Assembly (NCBI RefSeq): GCF_018138715.1
Contig: NZ_JAGSHX010000006.1
Coordinates: forward strand, 806,001-870,000
Length of the DNA stretch: 64,000 nt
Source of the DNA: Streptomyces asiaticus
GTDB lineage: Bacteria > Actinomycetota > Actinomycetes > Streptomycetales > Streptomycetaceae
Direction of reading: 5' to 3'
Both the position numbers and the translations under genes were made by a program. The notes under the pieces were generated by a model. It was not told the origin of the DNA. It made no database searches and worked only from the letters and a program-made list of their open reading frames with translations. Shown piece after piece: positions 59,803-64,000 of this stretch (positions are counted from its first letter, which is position 1; each line of letters begins with the position of its first letter).

Positions 59803-60327
59803 TCACTCGTGGCGGGGAGGACGGGGGTCTTCCAGGCGGGAGAGCCACGTCGTGAGCAGCGCTTCGAGCGTCTCGGCCTCCGCGGGCGTCAGCAGGTTCA
59901 GCAGGTGGCGTTCGTTGCGCATATGGTCGGTGAACGCCCGGTCGATCAGTTCGCGTCCGGGTTCGGTGAGGGCGACGATCCGGCCGCGCTGGTCGTCGTC
60001 CGCGCGGCGGCGGGTGACGAGTCCGGCTCGTTCGAGGCGGTCGATTCTCTTGGTCATCGCGCCGGTGGTGACCATGGTGTGCGCGGCGAGCTCGCCAGGG
60101 GCGCGTTCATAGGGTTCGCCGGCGCGGCGCAGTGCGCACAGGACGTCGAACTCCCCCTCGGTGAGGTCGTAGCGGCCGTATACGCGGCAGAGTTCTTCGG
60201 TGAGTTGACCGGCCAGGCGGTGCAGTCGGCCGATCACTCCCTGCGGAGAGGTGTCGACGTCGGGCCGTTCGCGGCGCCAGTCGGCCTGGATGCGGGCCAC
60301 GCGGTCCAGCGGTTGCCGATGTTCCAT
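59803..60327 (-). CDS. MarR family regulator
   Basis: A 174-residue winged-helix regulator. Recognition elements are LTEGEFDVLCALRRAG, ERAPGELAAHTMVTTGAMTK, RIDRLERAGLVTRRRADDDQ (wing) and IVALTEPGRELIDRAFTD. MarR proteins repress exporters and respond to phenolic or drug ligands. ATG 60327 lies inside a perfect 54-bp palindrome that also holds the start of a divergent EamA transporter, its likely target. The frame further up (TTG 60336) would begin deeper in the palindrome. Confidence 0.9.
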   Translation of the reverse strand: MEHRQPLDRVARIQADWRRERPDVDTSPQGVIGRLHRLAGQLTEELCRVYGRYDLTEGEFDVLCALRRAGEPYERAPGELAAHTMVTTGAMTKRIDRLERAGLVTRRRADDDQRGRIVALTEPGRELIDRAFTDHMRNERHLLNLLTPAEAETLEALLTTWLSRLEDPRPPRHE

Positions 60328-60375
60328 GGAAGACAAATATAGCTTCCCGGGAAGCTATATTTGTCTTCCATGGAA
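60322..60375. promoter_or_regulatory. Perfect 54-bp palindrome covering both start codons of the MarR/EamA pair
   Basis: The sequence is its own reverse complement for 27 bases to each side of 60348/60349; the centre is TAGCTTCCCGGGAAGCTA. Both ATGs (60325-60327 minus, 60370-60372 plus) lie symmetrically at the ends. TATATTT-type -10 sequences are within the arms, so both promoters and start codons would be hidden by one bound dimer. It is a very likely MarR operator. Confidence 0.8.
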
Positions 60376-61311
60376 GCTAATGCGCGTTGGGTGGCGCTGA
60401 CCGCGGTCGCGCCGGTGGCATGGGGAGCCAACTACTTCGTCACGCACGAATTCCTCCCCGCCGGGAGCCCGCTGTACGGGGCCGCTCTGCGGGCGCTGCC
60501 CGCTGGGCTCGTCCTGCTGGCGTTGTGCCGGTGGCGTCGGCCGCACGGTGCGTGGTGGTGGCGGTCCGCGGTGCTGGGATCGCTCAACGTGAGCGTGTTC
60601 TTCGTCCTCGTCTACGTCGCCTCCCAGCTGCTGCCGACGAGCGTCGCGGCGACCGTCATGGCGGTGTCCCCGCTGACGATGACGCTCATCGCCTGGCCCC
60701 TGGTGTCCGAACGGCCCCGGACCGCCCATCTGTCCGGTGCCGTGGTCGGGCTCGCCGGGGTGTGCCTCATGCTGCTCACGGGAGCGGAGGGGGTGAGCGT
60801 GCCGGGGGTTCTCGCTTCGGCGGCCGCCATGCTGGTGTCGTCCTTCGGCCACATCCTGACCAAGCGGTGGAGCGCCCATACCGATGTGCTCGCCTCGACC
60901 GCCTGGCAGCTGACCGCCGGAGGGCTGTTCCTGCTTCCGGCCGCCGCGGTGGTGGAGGGGCCTCCGCCCGCGCTCTCCACACCGGCGCTCGTCGCCTTCG
61001 GCTATGTCTCCCTGGCCGCAACCGCGCTGGCCTTCACCGCCTGGTTCACCGGGCTGCGGCATCTGCCCGCGGGGACCGTGGGTCTGATCGGGCTGCTCAA
61101 CCCCGTCACGGGCGTGCTGCTCGGCACAACGGTCGCCACGGAGGTGCTGACCGGTCAGCAACTGTGCGGACTGGTCCTGGTACTGGCCGGAGTCGTCCTC
61201 GGCCGGCCCACCCGCGCGGGCCGACGTGGCACCGGCCGGACGCCCGCCCCACCCGGCTCTCACCCGCGCCCCGCACGGGATCCCTCGCCGTCCCGCTCCC
61301 AACCCCGGTGA
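60370..61311 (+). CDS. EamA/DMT family exporter controlled by MarR
   Basis: A 313-residue membrane protein with ten helices in two EamA repeats (LTAVAPVAWGANYFVTHEFL; LTAGGLFLLPAAAVVEG in the second). The tail of about 35 residues is Arg/Pro-rich. Its start codon is part of the 54-bp palindrome shared with the MarR gene, and no ribosome site exists ahead of it, so the message is probably leaderless. It probably exports a toxic small molecule or amino acid that also binds MarR. Confidence 0.9.
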   Translation: MEANARWVALTAVAPVAWGANYFVTHEFLPAGSPLYGAALRALPAGLVLLALCRWRRPHGAWWWRSAVLGSLNVSVFFVLVYVASQLLPTSVAATVMAVSPLTMTLIAWPLVSERPRTAHLSGAVVGLAGVCLMLLTGAEGVSVPGVLASAAAMLVSSFGHILTKRWSAHTDVLASTAWQLTAGGLFLLPAAAVVEGPPPALSTPALVAFGYVSLAATALAFTAWFTGLRHLPAGTVGLIGLLNPVTGVLLGTTVATEVLTGQQLCGLVLVLAGVVLGRPTRAGRRGTGRTPAPPGSHPRPARDPSPSRSQPR

Positions 61312-61384
61312 GGCCACTGGGAGTTTGGCTAGGGTGTTCCTGAAAGGCAGCGCCGGGAAGCCCTTATGAGGTACGGGTGGCCCC

Positions 61385-62500
61385 ATGCCACGCACGTTGA
61401 GTTCCACGAAAACCCGCGCCGCGCTCCGCGAATCGTCGCGTATCTCCCTCGAATTGCTTTTGATCCTCGTCATGGCCACGGCGGTCCTATGGGCCCTGGG
61501 CCAGATGTGGTCGGTCATCTGGCCGCTCGTCGTCGGCCTGCTCCTCACGACGCTGACCTGGCCCCTGGCCCGCCTTCTGCGCGGGTGGGGGTGGCCTCCC
61601 GCGCTGGCCGCCTCGGTCGTGACCTTGCTGTTCCTCCTGGTCGCCACGGGTATCGTGGCGCTGATCGCGGTGCCCGTGGCGTCCCAGTCCGGTGAACTGG
61701 CCGACGGGGTGACCGAAGGCATCGAGCGGGTGCGTGAGTGGGCCGCCGGGCCGCCGCTGAACATCGACGATGCCCAGATCGCGCAGGCCACCGACAGCGC
61801 GGCCGCCCGGTTGCAGAGCAGTGCGGGCAGCTTGGTCAGCGCTGTCGTCGCCGGAGTGAGCACCGTGGTCGACGGTGTGATCACCGCCGTCCTGGCGCTC
61901 TTCTTGATGTTCTTCTTCCTCAAGGACGGCCCGCGGTTCCTGCCGTGGCTCGCCCGTCAGCTCCCCGGCCGGCTCGCCATCGACATCCCCGCCGTGGCCG
62001 CGCGCAGTTGGGACACCCTCGGGGCCTTCGTGCGTTCCCAGGCGCTGGTCGGCCTGCTCGACGCCATCCTCATCGGGCTCGGACTGTGGGCTCTGGGAGT
62101 ACCGCTGGTGCTGCCGCTGGCGGTCCTGACCTTCATCTCCGCGTTCATTCCCGTCGTGGGGGCCTTGTTCGCGGGTGTGGTCGCGGTGCTCATCGCGCTG
62201 GTGTTCAACGGTCCGACGGACGCGCTGATCGCCCTGGCGATCATCGTGGTGGTGCAGCAGCTCGAGGGCAATGTGTTCCAGCCCATGATCCAGAGCCGCG
62301 GCCTCGGCCTGCACGCGGCGGTCGTCCTGCTGGCGGTGACACTGGGCAGCAGCCTGGCCGGGATCGTGGGCAGTCTGCTGGCCGTACCGGTGGCCGCGCT
62401 GATCGCGGTGGCCTGGAACTACGTGCGCGAACAGCTCAGCCACCCGCCACAGGAGCCGGAGAGCGACGAGCAGCCCGCGGGTGGCGCCGTCGTGTCGTAA
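61385..62500 (+). CDS. AI-2E family (TqsA-like) transporter
   Basis: A 371-residue membrane protein of eight helices: WSVIWPLVVGLLLTTLTWPL, GITAVLALFLMFFFLKDGPR-type middle (VITAVLALFLMFFFLKDGP), LVGLLDAILIGLGLWALGVP and VVQQLEGNVFQPMIQSRGLG. Members move autoinducer-2, Na+/H+ or small organic solutes. The C-terminal tail is acidic and Pro-rich. It starts at ATG 61385 and ends just before a very strong hairpin. Independent of neighbours. Confidence 0.88.
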   Translation: MPRTLSSTKTRAALRESSRISLELLLILVMATAVLWALGQMWSVIWPLVVGLLLTTLTWPLARLLRGWGWPPALAASVVTLLFLLVATGIVALIAVPVASQSGELADGVTEGIERVREWAAGPPLNIDDAQIAQATDSAAARLQSSAGSLVSAVVAGVSTVVDGVITAVLALFLMFFFLKDGPRFLPWLARQLPGRLAIDIPAVAARSWDTLGAFVRSQALVGLLDAILIGLGLWALGVPLVLPLAVLTFISAFIPVVGALFAGVVAVLIALVFNGPTDALIALAIIVVVQQLEGNVFQPMIQSRGLGLHAAVVLLAVTLGSSLAGIVGSLLAVPVAALIAVAWNYVREQLSHPPQEPESDEQPAGGAVVS

Positions 62501-62514
62501 CCACTCGGCGTCGT

Positions 62515-62549
62515 CCAGGACGCCGGGGGCGAGGCCCCCGGCGTCCTGG
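62515..62549. terminator. Very strong bidirectional terminator
   Basis: A perfect 16-bp stem (62515-62530 with 62534-62549) closes a three-base GAG loop, between the convergent AI-2E and isochorismatase-like genes. Confidence 0.88.
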
Positions 62550-62558
62550 GGCGGATCC

Positions 62559-63128
62559 TCACAGCGCTCCGAGCCAGGACTCCACTGTCATGACCCGCGC
62601 GCCACGTGCGGGGAAGACCCGCTCCATGAAGAAGTCATGGACGTCCGCCTCGGCGTCCGCGCAGGCGTCGCTCAGGACGGTGGCCCGGTAGTCGCGGTCC
62701 AGGGCGTCGTAGAGCGTTCCCGCGACCATCGCGCTGCTCGCCACGCCTGTCAGCGCGAGCGATTCGACATGGTGGGCGCGCAGCACCAGGTCGAGTTCCG
62801 TTCCGGCGAACGCGCTGGTGCGGCGCTTGGTGATGACGACATCCTCCGGTCGCGGTGCCAGTTGCGGAATGATGTCCGTCTCCCCGGATCCCTCATGAAA
62901 CAGGGAGCCGGCCTGGTGAAACGCCGTGAACAGGGTGTTGTTCTCGGAGACATCGGCTCCCGATACCCGCAGCTCCGTACGCACGAGGACGACGAGGAAG
63001 CCGTGCTCGCGAGCCGCGCGTACCAACTCCCGCATGGGAGGCACGGGCGCTCGGCTGAACGGATGGTTGGCGAGGATGCCCGTCTGCATATCACCGATGA
63101 TGAGTGCGGTGTCGGTGCGGCCGGTCAC
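62559..63128 (-). CDS. Isochorismatase-like cysteine-hydrolase family protein
   Basis: A 189-residue protein of the isochorismatase superfamily. The catalytic Asp is in ALIIGDMQTGI and the Lys in DVVITKRRTSAFAGTELD. The usual nucleophile Cys position in LTGVASSAMVAGTLYDALD is occupied by Ser/Ala/Met, so it belongs to a Cys-less group or is altered. The GTG 63128 overlaps the MFS stop (GTGA), so both are made together; the transporter likely imports the substrate. Its reaction is unknown. Confidence 0.83.
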   Translation of the reverse strand: MTGRTDTALIIGDMQTGILANHPFSRAPVPPMRELVRAAREHGFLVVLVRTELRVSGADVSENNTLFTAFHQAGSLFHEGSGETDIIPQLAPRPEDVVITKRRTSAFAGTELDLVLRAHHVESLALTGVASSAMVAGTLYDALDRDYRATVLSDACADAEADVHDFFMERVFPARGARVMTVESWLGAL

Positions 63129-64000
63129 CCGATCTTCTCCGTGTCGTGGGGCTGGGGCAGTGGATCCCGGGCGGTTGACTGTTCCGCCTTTCGCCCGGCC
63201 GTCAGCAGGATCACCAATCCGGCGGCGAGCATCAGGGCGATGGCCAGGAGGGCGTAGGTGAAGTCGCCGGTCGCGTCCGCGATGGCGCCCGTCATATAGG
63301 GGCCGATGAAGCCGCTGACGTTGCTCACCGAGTTGATCAGCGCGATGCCCGAGGCCGCGGCGGCACCGGTCAGGCACAGCGGCGGCAGCCGCCAGAAGTG
63401 CGGCATGGCGGTGAAGACGCCGGAGACGCTGACGCAGAACGCCCCGATGAACAGGACGTCGTTGTGGGTGAAGGTGGCCAGCAGCAGGCCCACGACACCG
63501 AACGCCAGGGGTACGGCTGTGGAGAACACCACGGACCGGCGCGCCGCCACCTTGGCCCAGGCGAGCATGGCGACGATGGCGATGGCCGAGGGGATGCCGG
63601 CGAGCAGCACGCTGCCGACATCCGAGATGTTGGACGCGTTCCCGGTGAGCGTGGAGATCATCGTCGGCAGGAAGAACGCGATGGGGTACAGGCCGAAGAC
63701 GATGGCGAAGAAGGCGAAGGCCAGCATCCACACGCGTCCGCTGGAAAGCGCCTGACGCATCCCGGTGAGCGCGCCGTGTGCGTTCTGCTGGGCGGTTTCC
63801 AGGGTGAGTCGCTGCTGGATGGCGTCCTTCTCCTGGGGCGTCAGCCACTTCGCGTCGGCGGGGCGGTCCGGCAGCAGACCGTAGATCAGGGTTCCGGACA
63901 GGACGGTGAAGAGGCCCTCGGTGAAGAACAACGATCGCCACCCGGCGTACCCGGTGAGCTGTTCACCCCAGGACAGCATGGCCGCGGCGAGGGGCGATCC
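63125..64000 (-). CDS. MFS transporter (anion:cation symporter type), partial
   Basis: Only the C-terminal 291 residues are inside the window; the gene starts beyond 64000. Visible segments include GSPLAAAMLSWGEQLTGYAG, WRSLFFTEGLFTVLSG, LPDRPADAKWLTPQEKDAIQ, FALPIAFFLPTMI-like FGLYPIAFFLPTMISTLTGN, and YMTGAIADATGDFTYALLAI. The spacing fits ACS-family transporters (phthalate and other organic acids). It is coupled to the isochorismatase-like gene, forming a small catabolic or uptake operon. Confidence 0.88.
   Translation of the reverse strand, partial: GSPLAAAMLSWGEQLTGYAGWRSLFFTEGLFTVLSGTLIYGLLPDRPADAKWLTPQEKDAIQQRLTLETAQQNAHGALTGMRQALSSGRVWMLAFAFFAIVFGLYPIAFFLPTMISTLTGNASNISDVGSVLLAGIPSAIAIVAMLAWAKVAARRSVVFSTAVPLAFGVVGLLLATFTHNDVLFIGAFCVSVSGVFTAMPHFWRLPPLCLTGAAAASGIALINSVSNVSGFIGPYMTGAIADATGDFTYALLAIALMLAAGLVILLTAGRKAEQSTARDPLPQPHDTEKIG

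Noticed and set aside
59735..60112. C-terminal half of the APH-like open frame
   Set aside because: It is antisense to the MarR gene, Ser/Arg-rich and lacks the kinase catalytic loop.

Overview
The window is high-G+C actinobacterial DNA, almost certainly a Streptomyces chromosome. The evidence is the codon bias, many GTG/TTG starts, ATGA/GTGA start-stop overlaps, leaderless promoters with a TAnnnT -10 close to the start codon, rare TTA (bldA-type) codons, a PHO-box-like motif at a phoD gene, and a second, divergent EF-Tu gene of the tuf3 type. From memory, the order SGNH hydrolase - purB - mug ... tuf3 ... uppP resembles the S. coelicolor SCO125x-SCO132x region; this was not checked by search.

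Region 1 (1 to about 5.2 kb) is the right end of an integrated mobile element (prophage or AICE). A leftward operon of translationally coupled small genes (partial gene, DUF4326, three unknowns, excisionase-like HTH, Cro-like XRE) faces a rightward XRE repressor, a small unknown gene and a tyrosine integrase. A switch region between the two XRE genes holds three operator-like repeats spaced exactly 21 bp apart. The element boundary should lie between the integrase stop and the SGNH hydrolase start.

Region 2 (5.2-26.5 kb) is mostly core or conserved Streptomyces genes: SGNH hydrolase, purB, mug, YciO, an ROK regulator and its divergent neighbour (both with a TTA codon), a GntR/UTRA regulator divergent from an SDR, an alpha/beta hydrolase, phoD, DUF1990, an ACT-GNAT protein, a PLP trans-sulfuration enzyme divergent from an Lrp regulator, a DUF885 protein and sbcD-sbcC. 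Region 3 (26.5-48.3 kb) is rich in transport and regulation: SulP with a coupled 40-residue small protein, a two-component system, YigZ, an MmyB-like regulator divergent from a SnoaL-NmrA pair, a lipoprotein serine hydrolase, a second two-component system, YbaK, an XRE-cupin regulator divergent from a DMT transporter, FUSC, VOC, DUF2243-CtaG, GAF-ANTAR, gamma carbonic anhydrase, DedA and a hotdog thioesterase.

Region 4 (48.3-57 kb) has a membrane-anchored protein, an MFS exporter, a spermidine-synthase-like protein, tuf3 with a possible leader peptide and hairpin, a VTT-domain membrane protein whose leaderless promoter sits under a 99-bp array of 11-bp units, an MFS symporter and uppP. Region 5 (57-64 kb) has HAD and flavin reductase genes, two decayed genes (SepF-like and aminoglycoside-phosphotransferase-like), a MarR/EamA divergent pair whose two start codons lie inside one perfect 54-bp palindrome, an AI-2E transporter with a very strong terminator, and an isochorismatase-like/MFS pair running off the window.

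No tRNA, rRNA, CRISPR array or intact insertion sequence was recognised. No biosynthetic gene cluster is evident. Several unrelated short tandem repeat arrays (12-, 14-, 31- and 32-bp units) sit in intergenic spaces. The observations most worth testing are the phased operator arrays, the 54-bp palindrome, the SulP-linked small protein, and the disordered insertion in SbcC.
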